Of a DNA stretch of 64,000 nt, positions 45,785 to 54,283 are shown piece after piece. This DNA comes from Streptomyces sp. NBC_00162. GTDB lineage: Bacteria; Actinomycetota; Actinomycetes; Streptomycetales; Streptomycetaceae. Position numbers and translations under genes: made by a program. How positions within the stretch are numbered: position 1 is the stretch's first letter; every line of letters begins with the position of its first letter. Where the stretch lies: the NCBI RefSeq assembly GCF_024611995.1, contig NZ_CP102509.1, positions 682,001-746,000 on the forward strand, given 5' to 3'. The notes under the pieces are model-generated. The model did not search any database. It worked only from the letters and a program-made list of their open reading frames with translations, and was not told the DNA's origin.

Positions 45785-46123
45785 TCAAAGCACTTTGTAT
45801 GTCAGCTCGTACAGAGACAAGGACAGCGCGCCGATTGCCTGCGTTCGCTCTCCAAGGCCTGCCTCGGAGGGGACGATCTTCGCCCCTCCAATGAAGCTGA
45901 CCTGATCGGTTGCCTCATTCACTTCGTGCAGAACAACGTCAATCGGCGCTTGGTTGACGAACGGCACGAACCGCTCGTCGAACTCAAAGACGTCCCCTAC
46001 TCGCATTCGCACCTTTTCAAAGGTACCGCCGTCCCCTCTACCGACGAGGACCTCGTCCGCACCGTCCGGGTCCTGAACCCTTTTCGCTTCCAGGAACAAA
46101 AGCTTGGCGAAAGCCGCTGCCAT
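45785..46123 (-). CDS. Hypothetical small protein, beta-rich
   Basis: The 112-residue protein starts MAAAFAKLLFLEAKRVQDPD at ATG 46123, preceded by GGGAGGATC. Alternating hydrophobic and charged residues (TFEKVRMRVGDVFEFDERF, then APIDVVLHEVNEA) suggest a compact beta-sandwich. It ends in the aromatic strand SLSLYELTYKVL, as in some small extracellular or carbohydrate-binding beta proteins. There is no signal peptide. I do not recognise the family, and the gene stands alone. Codon use is less extreme in G+C than its neighbours, hinting at acquisition. Confidence 0.55.
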   Translation of the reverse strand: MAAAFAKLLFLEAKRVQDPDGADEVLVGRGDGGTFEKVRMRVGDVFEFDERFVPFVNQAPIDVVLHEVNEATDQVSFIGGAKIVPSEAGLGERTQAIGALSLSLYELTYKVL

Positions 46124-46857
46124 GTTGATCCTCCCATGCTCCCGTGTCGTCTCGCCCAGCATATTGCTGAGTCCTAGCACACGTGTCTAGGCAGCGCATA
46201 CCGTGAGGTTCCCGCCGCCGTGCGGGAGTGACTTCCTGGCTGGTCAGGGCGGGTTGACGTGGTCTCAGGTTCACCGGTTCGGCCTTTGCCTGGTCGGCGT
46301 AACTGAATGCGGCTCAGCTATATCCGCAGCGAGCTCCTGCAGCTTTTCGAACGCGAGGAACACCCGAATCGCCAGTCACTCGAACCGGACGTCCGGATAA
46401 TTCCGGTCGCTCAAGATGCGCACCCGACTTTCACCGGCCGGGTCAAGCGCCTGATCGCCCTGGGACGGACGAGCCCCGCGCGGGCGGACGACCCCGCCGG
46501 GGAGGCCGCGGTCGTCGTCAAAGCTCACCGGATCACACGGTTCGCCCATCCTTACGCCGTCGCCGCCCAGTGCGTCCAGGGCCCGATTGGGCGCTTGGAC
46601 CAAGCCGGTCGGATCCGGACTGCGGCCCGGGGGCGGTGCCGATATCCTGGAATAGCTGGATTGACCAGCTCCGGGAATCTTCGCGCGGTGTCGACCCGCC
46701 GAGCCGCGCGTGGCTGAAGCTCTATGGGATCCAGCCCACTCCGACTCCGTGGGGCCTTGAGGCCCGCAGGAACAGCGGACGGGGTTCATCACTCGCGTCC
46801 GGCAGCATCTGCGGGACGTCTGCGACAAACGTCGAGGAAGCGTTCGGGAGCGATCCG
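46124..46857. other. Stretch without an assignable gene; small palindrome near its left end
   Basis: CCTAG and CTAGG flank ACACGTGT (46173-46191, with one extra C on the left), some 50 bp upstream of the reverse-strand hypothetical gene; it may be an operator. Further right, a reverse-strand patch at about 46275-46410 (LAIRVFLAFEKLQELAADI) looks coding but has no start. I see nothing else. Confidence 0.3.
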
Positions 46858-47610
46858 ATGAACCTGTTGCCGGTCGAGATCAAGGTCAACATCGAGGGTG
46901 ACGTGGGGGCGGCGCTGTCCGCTCTCGATGGGTCGCACAGCTCGGTGACGACGCGTCGGATCTGGTTCGCGGAGGACGTGGACGGCGTCACCGAGGGGCG
47001 GTTGCCGCTGCTGGACGGCGGCGTGATCGTACGGTTCAGGATCGGCGGCGGTCCGGACGACCTGACCGTCAAGTTGCGTCCGTGCACACAGGAGCAGCTG
47101 GTCGGCCGGTTCTCCGCCCCGTTCGACGTCGAACCCGTCACCTACAAGATCGAGGAAGACTGGTCGGGCAGCCGCCGCATGCTGGCTGCATCCCTGGTCC
47201 ACGATCATCCGCCGGGGGTGCTGCCGGACGCGGTGGCGCCCGGCGCCGATCCCGCCAAGCCGATCGACGCGGTGCAGGACCAGTTCCTGCATGCCTGCGC
47301 GCCCACCGTCCAGTTCGGCGGGCTGGTCGCACTGGGGCCGATCCTCTCGACGAAGGTCGACGACGTCGCGCTCGACGACCTGGAGGTGGACTTGGAGGTG
47401 TGGTCAGCCGCCGGTCTGGACCTCCTGGAGGCGTCGATCCGGGTGAAGCCCAAGGACGGTGACGACGCCGAGGAGCTCACGGCACGGGCCGAGCGCAAGC
47501 AGCGAAAGCTCGAGGACGCGGTGCGGGGGCTGGGGGTGGCGCTCTCCGAACACCCCGACAGCAAGACCCACCGCTTCCTCATCGCCTTGGCCGAGGCCCG
47601 ACGCGGCTGA
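46858..47610 (+). CDS. CYTH-like domain protein
   Basis: The 250-residue protein resembles the CYTH/triphosphate-tunnel fold: VEIKVNIEG at the N-terminus (E-x-K element), RRIWFAEDVDG and LLDGGVIVRFRIGGGPDDLT followed by VKLRP (about residues 50-80), the usual R-x-R and K-x-R strands. The C-terminal part is helical (ELTARAERKQRKLEDAVRGL). CYTH enzymes hydrolyse or bind triphosphates, but several of the expected glutamates are not obvious, so activity is uncertain. ATG 46858 has GGGAG eight bases upstream. Confidence 0.6.
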   Translation: MNLLPVEIKVNIEGDVGAALSALDGSHSSVTTRRIWFAEDVDGVTEGRLPLLDGGVIVRFRIGGGPDDLTVKLRPCTQEQLVGRFSAPFDVEPVTYKIEEDWSGSRRMLAASLVHDHPPGVLPDAVAPGADPAKPIDAVQDQFLHACAPTVQFGGLVALGPILSTKVDDVALDDLEVDLEVWSAAGLDLLEASIRVKPKDGDDAEELTARAERKQRKLEDAVRGLGVALSEHPDSKTHRFLIALAEARRG

Positions 47611-47727
47611 GGCCTACCGGACGGGCGCAGATGTCTGCCCGCCGCCGTTTCCCGCTTGAGCGCCACCCGCGCGCCAGATCCCCAGAGCCACCCCGCTCCT
47701 CATACCCGCCGCCCCTCGCCACTCGCC

Positions 47728-47754
47728 ATGGCCACAACCAATGGTTGTGGCCAT
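47728..47754. promoter_or_regulatory. Perfect inverted repeat before the LysR gene (probable operator)
   Basis: ATGGCCACAACCA and TGGTTGTGGCCAT form perfect 13-bp arms separated by a single A. The site ends only 11 bp before the LysR ATG, covering the ribosome-binding region or transcript start. LysR regulators usually bind such dyads to repress themselves; the contained T-N11-A pattern is compatible. Confidence 0.7.
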
Positions 47755-47765
47755 AGGGTGGCGAC

Positions 47766-48701
47766 ATGGACCTCGACACCGTCCGGACCTTCGTCGCCGC
47801 CGCCGACACGGGGCAGTTCCAGGAAGCCGCCACCGAGCTGGCGGTCACCCAGCAGGCCGTCTCCAAACGCATCGCCTCGCTGGAGCGCAACCTCGGCGTA
47901 CGGCTGTTCACCCGCACCGCGCGCGGCGCCGAACTCACCATCGACGGGCAGGCGTTCCTGCCCCACGCACGCGAGCTGCTGCGCGTCGCCGAGCGCGCGG
48001 TCGCGTCCGTGCGCCCCGGCCGCCGTCCGCTGCGCGTCGACGTGATCGCCTCGCGCGTCGCACCGTCGGGCCTGATGCGCGGCTTCCACCGCGCACACCC
48101 CGACATCGACCTCGACGTGGTGATGCTTTTCGACATCGAGACGGCCGTCGCCGCCCTCCGGTCCGGTTCCATCGACGCATCCTTCCGCGCCGTCGCCGTG
48201 CCCGGCCGGCCCCTTCCCCAGGACATCGAGTCCATCCGGGTGCTCGACGAGCCCCTCCAGCTCCTCACCGGCCCAGCCCACGCGCTGGCGCGTGCCCGGT
48301 CGGTGCCACTCGCTCAGCTCGCCGGACACCGGATCTGGATGCCCGGCATCGTCCCCGGTACCGAGTGGACCGCCTACTACGACGACCTCGTCGCCGAGTT
48401 CGGCCTCACCATCGAGGCGACCGGCCCCAACTTCGGCTCCGACGCACTCCTCGACACCATCGCCGACACCCCGGCCCTGGCCACCTTCATGGGCGAGCAC
48501 ACACGCCTCGTCTGGCCCGCCGGCCACGGCCTGCGCCGCATCCCGGTGACCGACCCGACGCCCGTCTACCCGCACTCGCTCCTCTGGCACCGCGACAACC
48601 CCCACCCGGCGCTGGACACCCTCCGCACCCACCTCGCCACCACAGCGGCCGGCCACGCCGTCGCCGGGACATGGACGCCGGACTGGGTGCTTCCGCGCTA
48701 A
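47766..48701 (+). CDS. LysR family transcriptional regulator
   Basis: The 311-residue protein starts MDLDTVRTFVAAADTGQFQE and has the LysR winged helix-turn-helix (AVTQQAVSKRIASLERNLGV, then RLFTRTARGAELT) in the first 65 residues. An effector-binding periplasmic-protein-like domain follows to the end. It lies 141 bp upstream of the CTQ-oxidase-like cluster on the same strand and could control it, but the palindrome that precedes it is at its own start. No effector can be named. Length and architecture are normal. Confidence 0.88.
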   Translation: MDLDTVRTFVAAADTGQFQEAATELAVTQQAVSKRIASLERNLGVRLFTRTARGAELTIDGQAFLPHARELLRVAERAVASVRPGRRPLRVDVIASRVAPSGLMRGFHRAHPDIDLDVVMLFDIETAVAALRSGSIDASFRAVAVPGRPLPQDIESIRVLDEPLQLLTGPAHALARARSVPLAQLAGHRIWMPGIVPGTEWTAYYDDLVAEFGLTIEATGPNFGSDALLDTIADTPALATFMGEHTRLVWPAGHGLRRIPVTDPTPVYPHSLLWHRDNPHPALDTLRTHLATTAAGHAVAGTWTPDWVLPR

Positions 48702-48842
48702 ACGCCGCCACCCCGGACGTGCGGCTGGCGATCTCGGGCGCGCCCATGATGACGCAGCGCGCGCAAGTCGATACCCTGCGTGACGATCTTGTTCGTGCCC
48801 TACGTCGCCTGCGGGTCCCACGACCCGCCGGGAGGTGCCGAC

Positions 48843-50105
48843 ATGCCCTCATCGTTCTCCGCCCCCGGATTCGCCGACGAGCTGACTCCCGGTGTCCTCG
48901 ACCGCTGGAACCAGGTGGTCGAGGATGAGTTCAAACGCCTCGAACCCCTCTACGGAAGCCCGTACTTCACGCTCGAACCCGGCGATCCGAACCCCCAGCG
49001 GGTGGCCGTCACCTGGTTCGGGAACCCGGCGGAGCCGGAGTTCTGCTTCGACGAGACGACCGCCCGCCGGCTCTCCGACTGGGGCGTCCGCGGACGGCGT
49101 GCGCTCCACAACGAGTACTGCGAGTACGCGGTGGTCACCGCCCCCGACCAGCAGGGCAACCTGCGCCCCAAGCGGGTCCAGGTCACCACCGAACTGCCCG
49201 AGTACTACCAGCTGCTCGCCGAGGACGCCCCGGACCTGCTGCGCGACATCCTCAGCGACACGCTGGGCGGCGAGCCTCCCCGCTGGGAGGAGATCTACGG
49301 TCCCGCGGTCGCCAACCCGAAGCTCCTCAGCCCCGCACAGCGCCGGGTGGCGTTCGCCCGCCAGATGACCGGCCACGGACTGCACCCCGACCTCCAGGAA
49401 GCCGATGTCCCGGCCGATCCCGTGGGCTCCCTCAACGCCGTCAACGCCCTCTTCATGGCCCACCCCATCAACGGGCTCGACGACCTCCTCTACATCGTGA
49501 TGTTCGGCGCCAAGCCCTACGCGCGCCGCACCGCCTCCGGCGCGCTGGAAGCGGCCGGACGCGACCAGATTTTCCGCCAGGACCCGCCTCTCGCCGCCCT
49601 GGCCTGCCGCAACGCCGACCCGGCCGCCGCGATGGCCGCGGCGGGCGCCGCCTTCGACGGGCGGACCGTGTCCTTCGCCGACCCCATCGGCATGTACATC
49701 CACGCGTTCACCTCCGAGGTCTTCCAGTTCGAGGGCGGGCCGGTTCCCGACCCGTGGATCCGGCTCAGCCGCGGCCGCCAAGGGCTCCACCAGCGGCTGG
49801 AGTTCGGCCCCGGGGACGCGGACCCGCACTTCCTCGACGACATCACCGTGGCCGAGGGCGAGTCGGAAGACCCGCTCACCGGCGGCTACCAGGTCGTACG
49901 CCACGTCCAGGTGGGCCCGCTCGCCGCGCTCGGCGCACCCAAGGACGTCCCGCCGGGCGACTTCGTGGTCCTGCCCGATCCGCCCGGCCCGATCCGCTGC
50001 CGCGACGCGGTCGTGTGCAGCGACGTCGTACGGCCGCTGAAGGAGGCGTTCGAGGCCGCAGCCGGGCAGCCGGCCCCGCCCGCCGGCCCGCGCGGCCGCC
50101 GATGA
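48843..50105 (+). CDS. Unknown protein, first gene of the CTQ-oxidase-like cluster
   Basis: The 420-residue soluble protein has no signal peptide and no family I recognise. A helical middle section reads RRVAFARQMTGHGLHPDLQ and NAVNALFMAHPINGLDDLL, and the C-terminal half is beta-rich (FQFEGGPVPDPWIRLSRGRQ). Several Cys and His residues (HNEYCEYAVV, ALACRNADP) could bind metal or cofactor. The start at ATG 48843 has GGGAGG upstream. Its stop overlaps the peroxidase start (ATGA), so it belongs to the cluster. Its place ahead of the split LodA genes suggests an oxidase subunit, substrate-providing protein or maturation factor. Confidence 0.7.
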   Translation: MPSSFSAPGFADELTPGVLDRWNQVVEDEFKRLEPLYGSPYFTLEPGDPNPQRVAVTWFGNPAEPEFCFDETTARRLSDWGVRGRRALHNEYCEYAVVTAPDQQGNLRPKRVQVTTELPEYYQLLAEDAPDLLRDILSDTLGGEPPRWEEIYGPAVANPKLLSPAQRRVAFARQMTGHGLHPDLQEADVPADPVGSLNAVNALFMAHPINGLDDLLYIVMFGAKPYARRTASGALEAAGRDQIFRQDPPLAALACRNADPAAAMAAAGAAFDGRTVSFADPIGMYIHAFTSEVFQFEGGPVPDPWIRLSRGRQGLHQRLEFGPGDADPHFLDDITVAEGESEDPLTGGYQVVRHVQVGPLAALGAPKDVPPGDFVVLPDPPGPIRCRDAVVCSDVVRPLKEAFEAAAGQPAPPAGPRGRR

Positions 50106-51331
50106 GCACCCTCCAGGACGGGATCTACCACGCCCCCGGCCGCCGCCCGCCCGGGCACCTCGCGCTGGTGTTCCTGCGCGCCGACCCCGCGGCGGACTCC
50201 ACCGCCGTGGACGGCGCGCTGCGCGAGGTGACCGGGATGCTGGGCGACCTCGCCGAAGGGCGCGTCGGCGAGCTGCCCGGCCACCCGGTCCCGACCGGTG
50301 ACCTGGAGTTCCTCCTCGGCTTCGGACCCAAGGCCTTCGAGGTCCCCGGCGCCCGCGTCACCTGCCCCGCCGCGCTCGGCCCGCGCTTTCGCTTCCGCTC
50401 CCCGCTGCCCACCGGCGGCGGCCCCGTGCTCGTCGGCGCGGGCCTTCCGTACGCCTCGGACATCGTCCACAACGACGCCACCGAGGAGTTCTGCCTCCAG
50501 CTCACCGCCGGGACCCAGCTCGCGGTCTCCCGCGCGGTCGTGGAACTGTGGAAGCTGCTCGGCGGCAGAAGGGACAGCCGCACCCGGATGGCGCCGCTGG
50601 AGATCGCGGGCATCCACACCGGCTTCCAGCGCGACGACATGCGCAGCTGGATCGGCTTCCACGACGGAGTGTCCAACCTGGAGAGCAGTGACCGAGAAGG
50701 GGTCATCTCCATCGGCGACGCCGAGGCCGGCTCCGACGCCTGGACCGTCGGCGGCACCTATCTCGTCTTCCTCAGACTCGCCGTCGATCTCGACCAGTGG
50801 CACCATCTGCCGCGCGCCCAACAGGAGTTGCTGGTCGGCCGGGACAAGCTCACCGGCGCCCCGCTCACCGGCACGGACCCCGAGGGGCTGCCCGTACCGG
50901 CCGCCGGCTGCCCGGTGGCCGGAACCACCGAGGTCACCCAGGCCGGCAACAAGGACTTCATCGAGCCGGGCCCCACCGACGACCCCGTGCTGCTCGCCAC
51001 CCACGTCCGCCGGGTCAACCTGAGCGGCGGCGACGCCCCCGACCTGGCCGGCTCGCTGCGGATGTTCCGCCAGGGCCACGAGTTCTTCGAACCCGTCGCG
51101 GCCGCGCCCGGCTTCCGCGTCGGCCTGAACTTCATCAGCTTCCAGGACCGCCCCGACCGGGTGCTGCGCGTACTCACCCAGCGCGGCTGGCTGGGCGGCG
51201 TCAACTTCGGCGGGCAGCCCGACCAGGACGGTCCGGCGGGCCGGCTGCTGACCGTACGGGCCGGCGGCACCTACCTCGTCCCGCCGGTGCGGGACGCCGC
51301 TCCCTATCCGGGAGCCGAGGTCTTCGGGTGA
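50102..51331 (+). CDS. Dyp-type peroxidase
   Basis: The 409-residue haem peroxidase has the GxxDG motif of the DyP family in WIGFHDGVSNLES (about residues 184-196), with the catalytic Asp present, and the proximal His in LLATHVRRVNLSGGD (about residue 302). There is no twin-arginine signal, so it is cytosolic unless carried out with a partner. LodA-type oxidases release hydrogen peroxide, so the peroxidase could use or remove the peroxide made by the neighbouring oxidases; this is inference from clustering. The start overlaps the upstream stop. Confidence 0.88.
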   Translation: MSTLQDGIYHAPGRRPPGHLALVFLRADPAADSTAVDGALREVTGMLGDLAEGRVGELPGHPVPTGDLEFLLGFGPKAFEVPGARVTCPAALGPRFRFRSPLPTGGGPVLVGAGLPYASDIVHNDATEEFCLQLTAGTQLAVSRAVVELWKLLGGRRDSRTRMAPLEIAGIHTGFQRDDMRSWIGFHDGVSNLESSDREGVISIGDAEAGSDAWTVGGTYLVFLRLAVDLDQWHHLPRAQQELLVGRDKLTGAPLTGTDPEGLPVPAAGCPVAGTTEVTQAGNKDFIEPGPTDDPVLLATHVRRVNLSGGDAPDLAGSLRMFRQGHEFFEPVAAAPGFRVGLNFISFQDRPDRVLRVLTQRGWLGGVNFGGQPDQDGPAGRLLTVRAGGTYLVPPVRDAAPYPGAEVFG

Positions 51332-51368
51332 ACACACCCCCTCTCCCCGATGGAAACGGAGACGCACG

Positions 51369-52783
51369 GTGATCGAAAAGATGTGGCTCTACCCGCCGCT
51401 GGCCTTCGCCCGGCTGGGTCCGTCCCCCGACCCCTGCGAGAACTACCGCTACGGGCCCAACGACCTGAACCCCCGGGGCACCGGCAAGACCGTGGCCCTG
51501 CCCGCGCCCTCGCTCGTCGTCGACGCCACCGACGGCACCCTGACGGAACGCCCGCCCCAGGGCAACCGGGTCCGGTTCAAGGACGAGCACGGATTCCGCC
51601 CCATCTGCCCCTTCTTCGAAGTGCACGGCTCGTGGGTCATCGACGGGGTGCGCGGCGACGGCCCGATCACCACGGAGGTGCTGGACGCCTTCGACCTCAC
51701 CCCCGCCGACGTGCAGTGGAAGGTGGAGGTCGCCAACCTCAAGGCGCACCACTGCACCCGCGCCGAGGACGACCGCATCGACGCCACCGTGGAGGTCGCC
51801 GGGAACCAGCACCAGAAGAGGCCCCTGGAAGGACGCTCCCCCCAGACGGCGGCCCGTCCCCTGGTGCCCCCGGACGGCACGTCCCGCTCGGCTCGGTCCA
51901 GATCCCGCAGCCGAGCGGCGCCTTCCCCGGACTGCGGCTGCGCTTCACCCCCGCCGCCGGACTGGTCTACGGCCCCACGAACCTGCGCCAGCGCACCACC
52001 CGGTATCCACTCCCCGCCGAGCAGCTGTTCCTCTCCCCGAACTCCCGCTGGTGCGAGTTCAGGACGACCGTCAGCGACCCGCGGACCGAGCCGGGCGGCC
52101 TCTACGCCGGGGCGTCCGACGAGGACGGCGGAACCAGCTTCGGGCTCGTGGACGACGTGTGCGACGGCCTGGTCACCGTCACCGTCGGTGAGCTCACCGC
52201 CCGGGCCCGCATCGTCGTCACCCCGCCCGACTTCGCCCCCGACCGCAGGCCCTTCACGTCCCTGGCCGACGGCCTGGCCGACCGGGTCAAGCGCGCCGAG
52301 GTCCGCGACCCCGCGTACGTCTCCGGGAACCCGCAGCTCACCGCTCTGGAGGTGCGCGACCTGTTCGAACGGGCCCTGGAGGCCATGGACTCCGTCAACG
52401 TGGACGCCCAGAACCAGCGCGCCACCAGCGAGAACATCGGCAACGCCCAGGGCGAGGGAAGTTCGGTCGCCGAGGCGCGCGCCCGCACCTTCCCCACACC
52501 GGTGCCCCTGGCCGGGATCACCCTCGCGCTCACCGAACGCGGCCGGCGCAAGCACCGCCGCTTCTCGGCCCTGGAGGTCCTGGAGGACCTCATCCGCGAA
52601 CAGCCCAACTTCATCGAACGGTTCGTCAGACCGCCGGCCGCCGAGGATCCCTGGTACGACCGCCGCATGCCGGTGGCCGTCCGCGGATCCGACGCCTTCC
52701 CCATGCATCTGACGCGCCGCCAGTACGACCTCCTCGTGGCCTGGGCCCGCTCCGTGCGCGCCACCGTGCAGGAGGGATCGTGA
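51369..52783 (+). CDS. Free-standing LodA N-domain-like protein (one frame break)
   Basis: The protein lines up with the N-terminal half of the LodA-like protein at 57506: YPPLAFARLGPSPD against HPAIGVARVGDSAD, then DVQWKVEVANLKAHH against EVRWTVHVANKKAAW, and ARIVVTPPDFAPDRRPFTSL against AWVVVGPPNYAPELKSVRTL. It lacks the C-terminal CTQ half, ending instead in a helical tail (FIERFVRPPAAEDPWYD). One extra C in the run 51867-51871 joins its two frames into 471 residues. It is followed by the radical SAM gene with a GTGA overlap. The start is GTG 51369 or ATG 51381. Confidence 0.7.
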
Positions 52784-54246
52784 GCGTCTTCCTCCAGATC
52801 GGCCGCCGCCCCCCGGAGCCGGAGCCGGAGCGGGAGCCGGAATCGGGCCCGGACAGCACTCCCCCGGGCCTCCCCGCCGAGACCAGGGTCTTCCGCAGCG
52901 CTCACGGAGCCCACCTGTTCGTGGCCGACGGAAGCCGGATCTACGACCTTCCCGAGGCCACCGCCGCCCGACTGGAGGCCTGGACGGCAGCTGCGGGCGC
53001 GGCGGCCCACGACCCGGCTGCGGACACCGCCCTCGCCGCCGAACTGGGACTGCCCCTGTGGGGCGGGGCGGGAGTCCCCGCCCCGCGCATCGACGGCACC
53101 CCCGCCGCGGTACCCCCGCTCGCCTCCCTCTCGCTCAACGTGATGCAGGCCTGCAACCTCAGCTGCGGGCACTGCTACGCCGACGAGGGCAGGTTCGGCG
53201 GCTCCGCCCGGGCCATGCCCCGCGCGACCGCCTTCGCCGCTGTGGACCGGCTCCTCTCCGAAGCCGCACCCGGAGCCGGAGTCGTCGTCGGCTTCATGGG
53301 AGGCGAACCGCTCCTCGCCCGCGAACTGGTCCATGAGGTGGTCGGCTACGCGACCCGGGCCGGCGCCGACACCGGGCACGCGGTCCGCTTCGCCCTCACC
53401 ACCAACCTCACCACCGTCCGGCCCGAGGACGCCGAGCTGTTCGCCGCGCACCCGTTCACCGTGGCCGTCAGCCTCGACGGCGACCGCGCCGGCCACGACG
53501 CGCTGCGCACGGCGCCCGGCGGGGGCAGCGCGTACGACCGGCTGCGCGCCGGGCTGGACGTGCTGAACCGGCACGGGCGGCCGCGCCACCTGTCGGCCCG
53601 GGTCAGCGTGACCCCGTACACCGGGCGGCTGAAGGACGTCCTGGAGCACGGGATCGCCCTCGGCTTCGACGAGGTCGGCTTCGCCGCGGTCGTCAGCGCC
53701 CCCGACCCCGCCTACGAGATCGGCGCGAGCGCCTTCGCCGGATTCCTGGAGCAGATGACCGAATGCGGCGAGGCGGCGCTGGCCGCGCTCGCCGCGGGCC
53801 GGCCGTACCCCTTCGGCAACTTCCAGACCGCGATGTACGAACTCCACACCGGCGGTCACCGCCCCTACCCCTGCGGCGCCGGCGCCGGCTACCTCAGCGC
53901 CTCCGCCGAGGGCGGCCTGTACGCCTGCCACCGGCTCGTGGACGACCCGGCGTTCCGGATGGGCTCCGTCGCCGGGGGATCCGACCGCGCCGCGCGGGCC
54001 GAGCACCTCGCGGCCCGCCACGTGGACCGGGCGGAACCCTGCCGGTCCTGCTGGGCCCGCTACCTGTGCGGCGGCGGCTGCTACCACGAGGTCGCCCGGC
54101 GAGGCCGCCCCGGCTGCGACTACATCCGCGGCTGGCTGGCCTTCTGCCTGCGCGCGTACGTCGAACTCACCGAGAGCGCACCGGAGTTCTTCCGCCTGAC
54201 GACTCCGTCCGACCTGCCCGGCGATCCTGCCGGACTGGCCCGCTGA
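52780..54246 (+). CDS. Radical SAM/SPASM domain protein, probable maturase
   Basis: The 488-residue enzyme has the 4Fe-4S/SAM motif CxxxCxxC in VMQACNLSCGHCYADEG (about residues 120-136) and GGEP (about 171), then a C-terminal SPASM region: YPCGAGAGYLS, YACHRLVDD, CRSCWARYLCGGGCYHE, a multi-Cys site for auxiliary clusters. Such enzymes make thioether and other crosslinks in peptides or proteins, for example QhpD in quinohemoprotein amine dehydrogenase. Here it lies between the two halves of a split LodA-like protein, so a protein crosslink is a plausible product. Translation starts at GTG 52780, coupled to the gene before. Confidence 0.85.
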   Translation: MSVFLQIGRRPPEPEPEREPESGPDSTPPGLPAETRVFRSAHGAHLFVADGSRIYDLPEATAARLEAWTAAAGAAAHDPAADTALAAELGLPLWGGAGVPAPRIDGTPAAVPPLASLSLNVMQACNLSCGHCYADEGRFGGSARAMPRATAFAAVDRLLSEAAPGAGVVVGFMGGEPLLARELVHEVVGYATRAGADTGHAVRFALTTNLTTVRPEDAELFAAHPFTVAVSLDGDRAGHDALRTAPGGGSAYDRLRAGLDVLNRHGRPRHLSARVSVTPYTGRLKDVLEHGIALGFDEVGFAAVVSAPDPAYEIGASAFAGFLEQMTECGEAALAALAAGRPYPFGNFQTAMYELHTGGHRPYPCGAGAGYLSASAEGGLYACHRLVDDPAFRMGSVAGGSDRAARAEHLAARHVDRAEPCRSCWARYLCGGGCYHEVARRGRPGCDYIRGWLAFCLRAYVELTESAPEFFRLTTPSDLPGDPAGLAR

Positions 54247-54283
54247 CCGTTCCTGTGACCCCACCCGGACGAAGGAGCCGACC

